Assembly (NCBI RefSeq): GCF_026262505.1
Contig: NC_067205.1
Coordinates: 10,974,001-11,038,000 of the forward strand
Direction of reading: 5' to 3'
Length of the DNA: 64,000 nt
Source of the DNA: Trichomonas vaginalis G3
Lineage: Eukaryota; Parabasalia; Trichomonadida; Trichomonadidae
A program made the position numbers and the translations under genes. Of this stretch, positions 30,930 through 40,096 are shown piece after piece. Positions within the stretch are counted from its first letter, which is position 1. Each line of letters begins with the position of its first letter. Below the pieces are notes generated by a model that was given only the letters and a program-made list of their open reading frames with translations, was not told the DNA's origin and searched no databases.

Positions 30930-31385
30930 TTACATGTCAAATTTCTTTTTCTCTGGAACTGGTTCAGGTTCTTTCTTCTCTTCTTCTACTTTCTTTTCTT
31001 TCTTTTCTCTCTTCTTCTTCTTCTCTGGTGGAGTTATGTCAAATTTCTCAGAACCATATTTATGTAAAAGTTCTTTGTCCTTTAATAGCTCTTCTATTCT
31101 GTTTCCTATTTCATCTTCAAGAACAGCGCATGTGTCTTCTTTGCATTCTAAGAACTTTTGTTGGACTTCATCTTTCCAATCGGCGTCATCTCTGTCAACA
31201 AGTCTGTCATTGACAAATTTTAAGACTGCTCTGCTTAAGGTTTTATGGTTCTTGTCATATTCCCAGAAACAGAACTTTAGAACAAATTCCCCTTTCTTGT
31301 TTACACTATGTAAGATTTTATGGTCGACAGATGTTTTGCTGTCGAAAAGCTTGTCTCGAATATAGATAGCGAAATCGCTAGACAT
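30930..31385 (-). CDS. conserved Polinton protein, 151 aa, Lys/Glu-rich tail (copy B)
   Basis: Whole homologue of the 149-aa gene of copy A. The N-terminal 115 residues are nearly unchanged; the charged tail is two residues longer and ends EKKKFDM. It diverges from the packaging ATPase across a 36-bp A/T gap and converges on the 139-aa gene. No family recognised. Confidence 0.75.
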   Translation of the reverse strand: MSSDFAIYIRDKLFDSKTSVDHKILHSVNKKGEFVLKFCFWEYDKNHKTLSRAVLKFVNDRLVDRDDADWKDEVQQKFLECKEDTCAVLEDEIGNRIEELLKDKELLHKYGSEKFDITPPEKKKKREKKEKKVEEEKKEPEPVPEKKKFDM

Positions 31386-31421
31386 TTTCTAAAAGATAAA
31401 ATTTTTAATTTTTCTAAAAAT
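31386..31421. promoter_or_regulatory. short divergent promoter gap, 151-aa gene / ATPase (copy B)
   Basis: The same 36-bp A/T-rich gap as in copy A (1383-1418), with the two start codons facing outward. Preserved spacing in both copies suggests a compact two-way promoter. Confidence 0.45.
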
Positions 31422-32297
31422 ATGTTAGAAAAAAAGTTTGCTGACATTGACAAGAAATTTGAGAATGTTTTAAATAAGAACAAGAGGAAGTTGGAAAATG
31501 CTCAGATAAAGCCTATACATGACAAGTTCTTATTTGCTCAGAATGGTATAACAGGTCTAATCGCACCACCTGGGTCGGGTAAGACTTTCACTTATCTTAA
31601 AATGGCTGCACAACAACAAGAACTAGATGAGAAGAACCCATTCTATGAGTTAGTAGTCATTTGTAGTACTTCTGGTCAATTTGACCAAACCGTCAATTCG
31701 TTCAAAGATATTATAAAGAAGTCTAAGTTAGTATGTATAAAGGATACTGAGTTGTTAGATTGGATAAAGAAGTACCAAAGAAGAGTTTTGAAGTACAATG
31801 CTATAAATGAGTATGTCAATTCTAAGTTTAAAGACCCAAATGAGGAAATGCAGAGAATATTAGAGAAGAAACACTTCAGAAACAAACAGAAAGAGATAGA
31901 ATACATTTCGAAGAAATTGCAATCTTACGATTGGAAAACGTACCCTCATAGATGTCTTCTTATCTTAGATGACTTTGCTTCTCATCCTTTGTTAAAGAAC
32001 AGAGAACAAGATATGTGTCGAATTCTTAAGAAGCTCAGACACTTTAACATCTCAGTTGTCATTTGTGTACAGACAGCCAAGAGTTTAAGTAAGGATGTAA
32101 AGAGAATACTTACTGATATCATACTTTTCCCTGGATTGTCCGAAGACGATTTCATGGAACTTATGAAAGAGTCCATGGCAGGTAAGTTTGACAGACATGA
32201 ACTATGGGAGAAGTACAAAGTCATACAAGACCCTCATACTTCTTTCAGAATTCACATCTACGCAAACAAAGTTCAAATTGTAAAAAGTCAAGCTTGA
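31422..32297 (+). CDS. A32/FtsK-HerA-type genome-packaging ATPase (copy B)
   Basis: Whole, 291 aa, almost the same as copy A: Walker A APPGSGKT, Walker B LLILDDF, then VVICVQTAKS. The start is MLEKKFADIDKKF; the in-frame upstream Met would place coding sequence inside the divergent 151-aa gene. Packaging ATPases mark elements able, at least ancestrally, to form virions. The gene is followed directly by the 22-bp array and the conserved Pro-rich peptide on the other strand. Confidence 0.85.
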   Translation: MLEKKFADIDKKFENVLNKNKRKLENAQIKPIHDKFLFAQNGITGLIAPPGSGKTFTYLKMAAQQQELDEKNPFYELVVICSTSGQFDQTVNSFKDIIKKSKLVCIKDTELLDWIKKYQRRVLKYNAINEYVNSKFKDPNEEMQRILEKKHFRNKQKEIEYISKKLQSYDWKTYPHRCLLILDDFASHPLLKNREQDMCRILKKLRHFNISVVICVQTAKSLSKDVKRILTDIILFPGLSEDDFMELMKESMAGKFDRHELWEKYKVIQDPHTSFRIHIYANKVQIVKSQA

Positions 32298-32399
32298 AAA
32301 ATGTAAGTGTTTGAGTCTTAGTCTGTTGTGGTGCTGGGGCTGTCGGTTCTTCTGGCTTTGGAATGGACTCGGTTGGTGGAACGTCAGTCATTCGTTTGT

Positions 32400-32720
32400 G
32401 TCCTGTCGGATGGAAGAACTTTTCCTGTTGGAAGGAAGGACTTTTCCTGTCGGATGGAAGGACTTTTCCTGTCGGAAAGAAAAACTTTTCCTGTCGGAAA
32501 GAAAAACTTTTCCTGTCGGAAAGAAAATTTTTTCCTGTTGGAAGGAAAAACTTTTTCTGAAGGTCGGCCAAAAAGTTCTCAATTTTCGAAAATTTGAATG
32601 GTTTACGGACGGACAACAAGAAAAATTTTTCCAGTTGTCAAGAAATTTTTTTCCTGTCGGAAGGAAGAACTTGGAATGTCGGAAGGAAGGACTCGGAATG
32701 CCAGATGGAAGGACTCGGAA
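32400..32720. repeat. 22-bp tandem array downstream of the ATPase (copy B)
   Basis: About a dozen imperfect 22-bp units with core TTTTCCTGTCGGAAGGAA and variants (GGAAAGAAAAAC). They are interrupted near 32565-32630 by a unique segment and end in diverged units with CGGAATGCCAGA. The period and location match the array of copy A but the unit sequence is different. Confidence 0.85.
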
Positions 32721-32802
32721 TGCCAGAAGGATTTGACGAGGCAATTTACCTTATAGAGCTACCTGAGCCATCTGAAGTCAAGCGTAAAAATAAATGGTTC
32801 AT

Positions 32803-33692
32803 TTACTCTACTTGTTTGAAGTTGTCAAAATACTCTGTTATTTTTTCCTTTAACAATGGCAAATCTTCTTTGAAGGTAAGAATTGTACAACCTTTCATAT
32901 CATAGTGTGTTTGAGGTAAAGTATCTTGAACTATTTGTTTCACATCTTCATTTGGGGTCATTGAAATCGGTAAGTTTTCGCGATAGAACCAATTTCTGTC
33001 AGATTTGTAAATCTTAGCAAGGTCGTAAAAAGCTTTTGTTGTTTCTTCTGACTAAATGCAACATAACCATATCTTTATCTTCTTCATTTTCCATCTCTTC
33101 AGTAAAATCATATACTTATAGTTCTTTTTACCTTTTGGTACCAACGTGGTATTCTTTCTGAATGCTTTTGTCTTTTTGCTTCAAGCTTGTTTTTCCATCT
33201 CTTCACGTTCTTGTCTATGAATTTCGTCAAGAAGTCTGTAAATATACCAAGCATAACGAGGCGAAGCCCACATTGCTACAGCATTTACAAGAAGTCTATG
33301 AACATAATATCCTCTCAAACCGTTTGGCAATTTTTCACGATTTTCATAGAGTTTTGGCGACTGGGTTTTTTTACTACTCGCTGTTCTTCACTGTTTTCAT
33401 AGAGTTTTGGCGACTGCGGTTTTTTACCTACTCGAGTTTTTGCGACTACGAGAAAATCCGTAGTCGAATTTTCAGCTTCATTTAATAGTTCAATAGTGCT
33501 TTGGTTCCTAAACCAGTCTTGTGGTTTCTTAGTATCTGGAGCAAAACATGCTGTCAAAATACTTTGCATTTGGTACATATCGTCTTTGACCGAACGAATG
33601 AGACGTAACTGTTTGTTAAACTGTATGTACTCATATTCTTCATTTATAGCTTCATGGACTATAACTGTTGTTGTGTTCTCTGTTGTTGACAT
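32803..33692 (-). pseudogene. KilA-N domain gene relic 1 (copy B, broken)
   Basis: The N-terminal part has KKPQDWFRNQSTIELLNE, the centre LRGYYVHRLLVNAVAMWASP, both typical of the KilA-N DNA-binding domain of large DNA viruses and phages. The C-terminal part is an unrelated helical extension. The start MSTTENTTTVIVHEAINEE follows an A/T motif. Broken, several breaks. It is the first of three KilA-N genes lying side by side on this strand. Confidence 0.65.
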
Positions 33693-33807
33693 ATCTGTCT
33701 TTACATACAAAATAAAAAAATAAAAAAAAATAAAATTAGCGTTATTTTTTCTATCTTAAGGAAATTCATGAAATTTGTGCTGAATTCAATAAAAATATAT
33801 TTTAGGA

Positions 33808-34572
33808 GAAGCCCACATTGCAACTGCATTTACTAAAAGTCTATGTACATACCAACCTCTCAAACCAGGAGCCAAATTCTTGCGATTTTCATGAGTTTTA
33901 TGCAAGACCGAAAAAAGTCGGTCTAGAGAAATTTCACTCAAAAGACCAAAAATAAACGCTTTACATGTATTTTTCAGCAACTTCGTCAAATAATTTTATA
34001 GCTTTATCTATCTCATCTACTTCAAACGTTTCTTTACCTTTTATGGAGCACCATACATTTTCTCAAACTTTTCAAGTAGTTCTGTTTCAGCAGCTCTCAT
34101 ATCGTTAACAAACGCAACCTTAACTCTATTGACTGTAGAGTCATATCTTTGAGTTATATTAAATGTTCTTCTATCTTATATCTCTTTGTATTGAAGTCCT
34201 TCGGTTTCTGAACGATATAAAGTAAGCCTTCACTGCAACGTTCAGTATCGAATGAAACCATATGTTATGAAATTATATCCAACAACGGGTCAATCCAGAA
34301 CAAAACTACTGGTATAAGACTTTTGTCGATGAGATATGTTCTTGTTCCATAGAATCTTACCGATATCATAAGCTCAGGATTTCTTGTCAAAATTTTCTGA
34401 GTAGAAGCATTTCTAACCCAGTCGTGGATGTTTTCTTTTCAGATAGTGTTAAAATGTCTGACAAAGAATATTTGTTGTATTTCTTTGAGTATCTTACGTT
34501 TAAATCCCCTATTCTAACCACTTTGGTGTTATTGTCTATCTTTTTAACTGTTTCAAACTCAGTGTTTGTCAT
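33808..34572 (-). pseudogene. KilA-N domain gene relic 2 (copy B, broken)
   Basis: Starts MTNTEFETVKKIDNNTKVV and ends in the same LRGWYVHRLLVNAVAMWASP core as relic 1, where it runs into repeat sequence. The middle part resembles the helical regions that accompany KilA-N. Broken, several breaks. Upstream and downstream repeats (GGTGA hairpin family) flank it. Confidence 0.5.
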
Positions 34573-34579
34573 TTCCTGT

Positions 34580-35070
34580 TCTTACATACAAAATAAAAAA
34601 AAATATTTTAAAAAAACTAGCGTTAATTTTATTTTTTCTATCTTAAGGAAACTCATGAAATTTGTTGCTGAATTCAGTAAAAATATATTTTAGGGTAGAA
34701 GGTGACATCTCACCCGTTTTCTCACCTGTTTTCTAACCTCTTGAATTTTCATGATTTCATCGTATATGTTTTGTCAAGACTTCTTCGTATATGCTTTGTC
34801 AAGACTTCTTCGTAAATGTTTTGTCAAGACTTCATCGTAATGAGCGTAAATCAGACAAAAATAATGTTTAGGTGAAGAGGTGACATCTCACCTGTTTTCT
34901 CACCTGTTTTCTCACCCAAGTTATTTTTTAAATTTTGTGAAAACTCAACGGTTTGACACATGCCCTAAAAATTATTTTACTCAGAATTTTGTTGCTGAAT
35001 TCAGCAAAAAATAATGTTTAGGTGAAGAGGTGAGATTTCACCTGTTTTTTCACCTCTTTTCTCACCTGTT
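34580..35070. repeat. internal hairpin-repeat gap of copy B
   Basis: No gene. From about 34675 it repeats the terminal families: AAAATATATTTTAGGGTAGA, GGTGAAGAGGTGA with inverted TCACCTC, and TTTTGTCAAGACTTCTTCGT units. It starts with the recurrent A/T motif (TAAAAAAAAATATTTTAAAA) after relic 2. The same families lie at 36060-36290. Confidence 0.75.
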
Positions 35071-35073
35071 ATT

Positions 35074-35988
35074 TTATAAGCGTTTTACATGAATTGTATG
35101 ATGTATATTTGAAATCCTAAACAATTTCGTAGCTTCTATTTCTTCACGAAGGATATCGAATGTTTTAACGATACCGAAAGTTTCTTTATACTTCTTCTTG
35201 ACATCTGAAAGAAGGAAATCGTCAGCTGTTGGATAGTTTTTGTTTAGAAATGCTAACATGTCCATTTTATCTTCTGCTGGTTTCTCTGCTTCTTTCTTTA
35301 AGTCAGCATAGTCGTTTCGCATACGTTCTATCTCTTTGACAGAATAGTTATATTTCCTCATTGCTGCTTTACATTTTGAACATTGTGGGTTCATTTTAGC
35401 ATTGTACATTGAAATCTTACCTGCTAGTATGACTAAGGCGTCAATTGCTCTCTTCATCTCAAACATAGCGGGTCTTATTTGTTCGTTCCATACCTTACCC
35501 CTACTATCTTTATCTCTTATTTCCCAAACACATTTTGCAACTAACGAAACAAAGTTGTCGTAGGTCTTAAACTCCCCAGATTTGTATATGTCAGAGATGT
35601 TCTTATATACCATATCGCAATCTTTGTCCATGACTTTGTGGTTGCAATGAAATCCAAGAAACTCATAGTTTACCTTTCGTATGAACTTCTTTATTTCTAC
35701 TGAGTCAGTTGCTTTGACTTCTATTTCATCGAATTCTGGAATAGTAAGCTTTTGTTGTTGTATTTCAGGAAGTTTAGGTAGATGGTCAATAATATCCTGC
35801 ATTTCATAAAGATACTGTTCATTTTCTTCATCTTTCGCACTACAGTCTAAATCTCCTTGGAGAAGTTCCTGCTTTATCTTCTGGATTTCTTTTTCGAAAG
35901 TATATGAAGAAGGAATGAAGCTTTTCATCTCTACTAACATTGAAGTTGGGTTCATGACTAACGAGTTTGGTGCTGTTGTTGCTAACAT
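35074..35988 (-). CDS. unknown Polinton protein, 304 aa
   Basis: Looks whole from MLATTAPNSLVMNPTSM, which directly follows an A/T motif; a longer in-frame start would read through that motif. Mostly helical. Cys/His residues cluster in FHCNHKVMDKDCDM and later NPQCSKCKAAM, which could bind a metal. The C-terminal 60 residues are mixed. It lies between KilA-N relics on the same strand and is boxed on both sides by hairpin repeats. No family recognised. Confidence 0.6.
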   Translation of the reverse strand: MLATTAPNSLVMNPTSMLVEMKSFIPSSYTFEKEIQKIKQELLQGDLDCSAKDEENEQYLYEMQDIIDHLPKLPEIQQQKLTIPEFDEIEVKATDSVEIKKFIRKVNYEFLGFHCNHKVMDKDCDMVYKNISDIYKSGEFKTYDNFVSLVAKCVWEIRDKDSRGKVWNEQIRPAMFEMKRAIDALVILAGKISMYNAKMNPQCSKCKAAMRKYNYSVKEIERMRNDYADLKKEAEKPAEDKMDMLAFLNKNYPTADDFLLSDVKKKYKETFGIVKTFDILREEIEATKLFRISNIHHTIHVKRL

Positions 35989-36059
35989 GTTCTTACAATA
36001 AAAATAAAAAAATATTTTTTTAAAAAAACCAACTTTATTTTTTATTTCGGGAAAATTCA

Positions 36060-36290
36060 AGAGGGTGAAAAAACAGGTGAAAAAAGAGGTGAAATCTCAC
36101 CTCTTCACCTAAAATATATTTTTGTCTGATTTACGCTCATTACGATGAAGTTTCGACAAAACATTTACGTTCATGTTTGACAAAACATTTACGATGAAAT
36201 CATGAAAATTCAAGAGGGTGAAAAAACAGGTGAAAAAAGAGGTGAAATCTCACCTCTTCACCTAAAATATATTTTTGTCGAAAAAAATGG
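36060..36290. repeat. internal hairpin-repeat gap of copy B
   Basis: Two copies of the module GAGGTGAAATCTCACCTCTT plus AAAATATATTTTTGTC, with TTTACGATGAAAT units between. Together with 34675-35068 it brackets the 304-aa gene with modules like those at the element's ends. Confidence 0.75.
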
Positions 36291-36295
36291 TTCAT

Positions 36296-36950
36296 TTACT
36301 CACAATATTTTTGTACAAAACGACCCCAAACTTTTAACTTCTTTTCTGCAGCTTCTAATGAAATTTTAGCGAGTTCATATTCTCTAAATTCTCTCTTTAA
36401 ATCTTCTTGTTCCCATTGGTCTAGTTCGTATGGAGAATCTCTATAACCAGAACATATCTCACGTTCATGTTCTATTTGTTTTTCATGCATTTTTCTAACT
36501 TCTTGTTCGAACAAAGGTTTTGCATTCTCTACTGTATCTTCAAGTTCTTCTTCATCTAACTTCTCATGAACTTTCTTGTCTATGGAGTCCATAATTTTTC
36601 CAACTGCTATACAATATTTTGGAGAAGCCCACATTGCAATATAGTTTACGAGTCTTGGGTCTACATACATTCCTCTAACCTGTTTGATTTCATCCGGAAT
36701 TCCTGCATTAACATTGTATAAAGCACCCCGCGGAATTCCGCGGGTTGGTATATTCTTCACAAAATGCCTTAAAATACTCTTCCCAGGACTTATTTTCCAA
36801 CAACCTTCTAAAGTCTTTCCCCTGACACATCTTTGTTGCATTTATATAACCATCCTTGTCTCTACGTAAGACTTCAATACCGTTGTAAGTGCCTTTTGTG
36901 AATGCTTCGCCATTAGATTTGTTCGTGAACGTTTTTGCTTCGACTGACAT
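36296..36950 (-). pseudogene. KilA-N domain gene relic 3 (copy B, broken)
   Basis: The N-terminus has the KilA-N opening RRDKDGYINATKMCQGKDFR and the centre VDPRLVNYIAMWASPKYC. The C-terminus is a long charged helix with Glu/Lys repeats. Broken, about one break. An 18-bp perfect palindrome CCCGCGGAATTCCGCGGG lies inside it (36727-36744), much richer in G+C than its surroundings. Confidence 0.65.
36727..36744. repeat. 18-bp GC-rich perfect palindrome
   Basis: CCCGCGGAATTCCGCGGG is its own reverse complement. A near copy with one arm altered lies at about 37103-37120. The sequence beside it in relic 3 (GGTTGGTATATTCTTCACAA) recurs inverted at 37084-37104, so the second site is an inverted copy of this part of the gene. 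Confidence 0.85.
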
Positions 36951-36975
36951 TCAGTACGTACAATAAAAAATAAAA

Positions 36976-37072
36976 ATATTTTTGGCTTAACCGTCGGACA
37001 TTCGTTTGTGGCTTAACCGTCGGACATTCGTTTGTGGCTTAACCGTCGGACATCCATTTGTGGCTTAACCTC
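36976..37072. repeat. 26-bp tandem repeats upstream of KilA-N relic 3
   Basis: Four units with core GGCTTAACCGTCGGACATTC, lying between the start of relic 3 and the inverted copy at 37081-37124. They differ in sequence from all other arrays in the element. Confidence 0.85.
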
Positions 37073-37226
37073 AAAACAAGCATTTTGTGAAGAATATACC
37101 AACCGCCGGAATTCCGCGGGTTGCTTTTTTTTATACAAAATTCAAGAGTTTTGCGTGTTTTCTACGATGTTAGAAAACGTGTTAGAAAACATGTTAGATC
37201 TAACATTCTAACATAAACATTATTTT

Positions 37227-38087
37227 TCAATACTTTTTCAGCACTTCTCCGTAGTTATATATGAAAGACAATTCGAGATAAAAGTCGTAGTACAATGGAA
37301 CAATATGTTGCACACCATTTGTTGTGAACCAAACTTGAAAGTCAGAGAAACTGTTACTCGGTGGTTCGTAGAATTTAGAAGCAAAGTCATAAAAGTCCTT
37401 ACCAATACAAAGAAAACTATTGTTGCTTGAACTGAAACTTGCATGACACATGACATTTTGAGGGTCAAACACGTTTCTATAAACTGTCAAATCTGTTGGT
37501 GGGCGTATAAACCAGAACGGACCGTCAGGTGGTAATGGTTCGTTCTGGTTTAGTAACCGAAGAAATTGTGCCCAAGAACGTTTGTCTACTTGCCAAAATA
37601 AAAACTGTGTATCTCTTGGAGGGTTATTTTCAATCCTTTGAAATGAAACTGTGGAGTTCATCTTGTCATATTCTAGTTTCAGATAGTATGTTCCATTTAG
37701 TAAAGAATCGTATTTTTCTTGAAATTCCCAGTAGTATTTGTTTATTTGAGTTTGAAAGTCATTTAGAGTCTTCTCAAGACTTTCGTCTGAACGAACCGTA
37801 AAGATTCTCATTTCGTCAAATTTGTCTAGTAGACCATCATGACCTCTATATTGACCGTGAAAATATACTGCAAACATAAACGCGTTAGTTCTTTTTGAAA
37901 ACAAAACTCTTCTAAATCCTATTGCCTTTGCATCTGAAGGACTTTGAAGCCAACGAATTGGAAAGTCAAAGCGGTAGGAGCCGGATGAAATTTCTTCATC
38001 TGATATAGTCCTACCAGCGTTTGTAAAGATATAGTCTAACGGTTTTGTATCTGCTACTTTTGTTCTTTGTTTTTCAACCTGAAACAT
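37227..38087 (-). CDS. unknown Polinton protein, 286 aa, member 1 of a paralogous pair
   Basis: Whole frame starting MFQVEKQRTKVADTKPLDY. It shares with the plus-strand gene 42470-43319 the blocks YRFDFPIRWLQSPSDAKAIG and FSDFQVWFTTNG, a shared spacing, and the C-terminal YLELSFIYNY. The sequence is beta-rich with many aromatics and no charge clusters, like a virion surface or capsid-associated protein. No family recognised. The second member is broken. Confidence 0.6.
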   Translation of the reverse strand: MFQVEKQRTKVADTKPLDYIFTNAGRTISDEEISSGSYRFDFPIRWLQSPSDAKAIGFRRVLFSKRTNAFMFAVYFHGQYRGHDGLLDKFDEMRIFTVRSDESLEKTLNDFQTQINKYYWEFQEKYDSLLNGTYYLKLEYDKMNSTVSFQRIENNPPRDTQFLFWQVDKRSWAQFLRLLNQNEPLPPDGPFWFIRPPTDLTVYRNVFDPQNVMCHASFSSSNNSFLCIGKDFYDFASKFYEPPSNSFSDFQVWFTTNGVQHIVPLYYDFYLELSFIYNYGEVLKKY

Positions 38088-38113
38088 TTAATATATGTAA
38101 AAATATACTGTTT

Positions 38114-38165
38114 TAAAAAACGTTTTAAAATGGTATGCCATTTCATATTTCTCATCTAACAAACA
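38114..38165. other. relic of the HNH cassette ends in copy B
   Basis: AACGTTTTAAAATGGTATGC, matching the 3' end of the copy A HNH cassette (2340-2361), is followed directly by TTTCATATTTCTCATCTAAC, matching its 5' region (2864-2884). Copy B thus keeps only both ends of a cassette of this kind, at a site different from the one occupied in copy A. The relic supplies the last codons and stop of the 239-aa gene. Confidence 0.7.
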
Positions 38166-38875
38166 TGTTGTCTGACTGCTTGAGGGTTATGTTGGTACCA
38201 TTCAAACTTTACACTTGCAATTCCTTCAATTGCATTCAAAATGTCTGAGTCGGAGTCAACCATTTGTTCTCTCTTTGTAGTCTTGAAAGCGTCAAGAAGT
38301 TGTGCGGCTGTTGTGACATTGCCATGCGCATAGTATATATGACCGTCCAAATCTGTTATAGTTAGTCTGAGATTGTATCCTTTCTTATTTCCGTCTTGTA
38401 TGGCAGCAAGTACACCCATGAAGCCTTCTTTGTTCTTTCCTTCGTCAAAGTTAACTGTAAAGGTTCGACCAGATGTAATTTTACTTCTAACCTCGCGATA
38501 CTTTTCATATGCATATCTTGTTCTTTCCATGGGAGCATGTGCGTCTTCACCCTTTCCTTTTTTCCTTCTCAAAGGATGCAATTGTTCGTCATGTTTCCAG
38601 TAGAATCTGGCAAAGCCGTCGTGTCCTTCAACTTGCGGTTCACTAACATCGAAAGGCATGTCCATAAGACGCTCTTCTTCTAACCTCTCTAATCTGTTTG
38701 GATAATTTGCGCGTGCTGTTTCTAAGTCCATTGCGTAGCGAAGACCAGACAGTTTGTCATAGACTTTTATGGGTCTTCCCTTCTTATATTTAAACTTCTT
38801 CGAAACTCTCCAACCATATCTTTCTAACTCTGCTTTTATTCTAGCAGACTTTCTATCCATTCTATATGGGGGCAT
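38156..38875 (-). CDS. unknown basic Polinton protein, 239 aa
   Basis: Whole frame starting MPPYRMDRKSARIKAELERY. Residues 1-70 are strongly basic, with KKFKYKKGRP. The centre holds an Arg/Lys-rich stretch (PLRRKKGKGEDAHAPMERTR). The last 110 residues look like a small alpha/beta domain. The C-terminus overlaps the HNH-cassette relic. A DNA- or RNA-binding role would suit the charge. No family recognised. Confidence 0.55.
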   Translation of the reverse strand: MPPYRMDRKSARIKAELERYGWRVSKKFKYKKGRPIKVYDKLSGLRYAMDLETARANYPNRLERLEEERLMDMPFDVSEPQVEGHDGFARFYWKHDEQLHPLRRKKGKGEDAHAPMERTRYAYEKYREVRSKITSGRTFTVNFDEGKNKEGFMGVLAAIQDGNKKGYNLRLTITDLDGHIYYAHGNVTTAAQLLDAFKTTKREQMVDSDSDILNAIEGIASVKFEWYQHNPQAVRQHVC

Positions 38876-38905
38876 TTTTATAAAAATAAAAAAATGTTTT
38901 TTCCT

Positions 38906-39489
38906 TTACTTTACGTAACCACCGGCTACCAAAAGCCTTTGACGCCAACCCATACCAGCTAATGAAGGTTGACTTGGTTTAGTATTGAAACTAACCTTTG
39001 GTTTTGGTTTATCTTCAGTTTTTGGCTCACCTTCTTCTATTGGTTTTTCGTCACTTTTCGGTTCCTTTGACTTTACTTCACTTGCTGGAACAGTTGTGTC
39101 GTCAACATCTTCATAAATATCATATGCCATTTGTTTTTGTTTTCCTTTCAACTTTTTGTGTTTGTTGTAAAGTTTAGAATATTTCGACTCTAAGTCAATG
39201 AGATGTTCTATAATGAACTGTTGGTCAGTGAAGTAAACTTTTCCATCTGTTGTCTCGAAAGCTCCTTCAGACTTCAATATTTTATTTGTGAGAGTCTGTT
39301 TCTTTTTTGAGATACTAGCCGTTCCATTTTTATGAAAAGTGACTTTATAGTTAGGGTTTGTATTTCCAGACCTGGCACTTTCTATTATTGAATTTTCTCT
39401 TCATCTGTAAGTTCTTTGACAGGTTTTGACAATGGTTCTGAACTTTTTGTTTGTGGTGTCAAATCTACCGTTTCAACTTCTTCGGTCAT
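38906..39489 (-). pseudogene. unknown Pro/Glu/Lys-rich Polinton gene (broken)
   Basis: Starts MTEEVETVDLTPQTK and ends LLVAGGYVK. The middle is helical with Lys-rich runs and the latter part is a low-complexity Glu/Lys/Pro stretch (EPKSDEKPIEEGEPKTED). Broken, at least one break. No family recognised. It lies in a run of small minus-strand genes that are probably virion components. Confidence 0.4.
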
Positions 39490-39507
39490 TTCATCTCAGT
39501 AAAAATT

Positions 39508-39663
39508 TTAGTTTGGTTTGTTTTCAACTGGTTGTTGTTGTTTTTTAAGTCGGTCTAAAACTTCCTGAGGTATAGGAAGAACTTGACAAACACGTGGTTG
39601 TGTAACTGCTGGAAGTCGACAAATCCATCTTGAACCCATTTGTCTCAATGCTGTATTGTTCAT
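39508..39663 (-). CDS. small Polinton protein, 51 aa
   Basis: MNNTALRQMGSRWICRLPAV followed by a Pro/Gln-rich C-terminus. I chose this Met because a longer frame would overlap the end of the pVI-like gene, while this start follows that gene by 20 bp and comes after an A/T leader. No family recognised. Confidence 0.4.
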   Translation of the reverse strand: MNNTALRQMGSRWICRLPAVTQPRVCQVLPIPQEVLDRLKKQQQPVENKPN

Positions 39664-39683
39664 TTCATCTTCAGTAAAAAAAT

Positions 39684-40079
39684 TTACATTCCCCACGTTT
39701 GAGGCGGTTGCGGTTGGTTGTTGTTTACCCACTGTTGTGCATGGTTATATCCTCTGTTAAAGAATCTTTCACCTTGGTCCATGTAGTGTCCTGCTTGGTT
39801 ATAGTAGTCATTTGCTTTGTTATAGTAGTTTCCTGCTTGTCTTCCTACATTGTCATCCATCCTTGAACTTTTCCTCTTTGTTTCAGGATTTGGAATAAGA
39901 TTTGCTGCATCTCGTGCTACATCCCAACCTTTCTGTACAGTTTGTATAATAGGTTGTGCTTTCCTTAAGTATACTAATGTACTCAAAATCTTCCTTCCAA
40001 CTCCAAATACACCTCTGGCTATTGTTCCACTGCGGCAAAATCTGGATGCAACTCCTGCTAATGCGCCAAATAAACCCAT
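39684..40079 (-). CDS. pVI-like small membrane-active protein, 131 aa
   Basis: Starts MGLFGALAGVASRFCRSGTI, an amphipathic Gly/Ala-rich leader of the type seen in adenovirus protein VI and its Polinton and virophage counterparts, which help particles pass membranes. It then has a basic helix and a Tyr/Asn/Gln-rich tail (NYYNKANDYYNQAGHYMDQG). The likeness is in pattern, not in clear sequence identity, so this is a tentative call. It is divergent from the integrase relic with 17 bp between starts. Confidence 0.4.
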   Translation of the reverse strand: MGLFGALAGVASRFCRSGTIARGVFGVGRKILSTLVYLRKAQPIIQTVQKGWDVARDAANLIPNPETKRKSSRMDDNVGRQAGNYYNKANDYYNQAGHYMDQGERFFNRGYNHAQQWVNNNQPQPPQTWGM

Positions 40080-40096
40080 TTCTTATGGGTTAAAAA

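Noticed and set aside
36976-37072. 26-bp repeats as a CRISPR array
   Set aside because: Direct tandem units without spacers.
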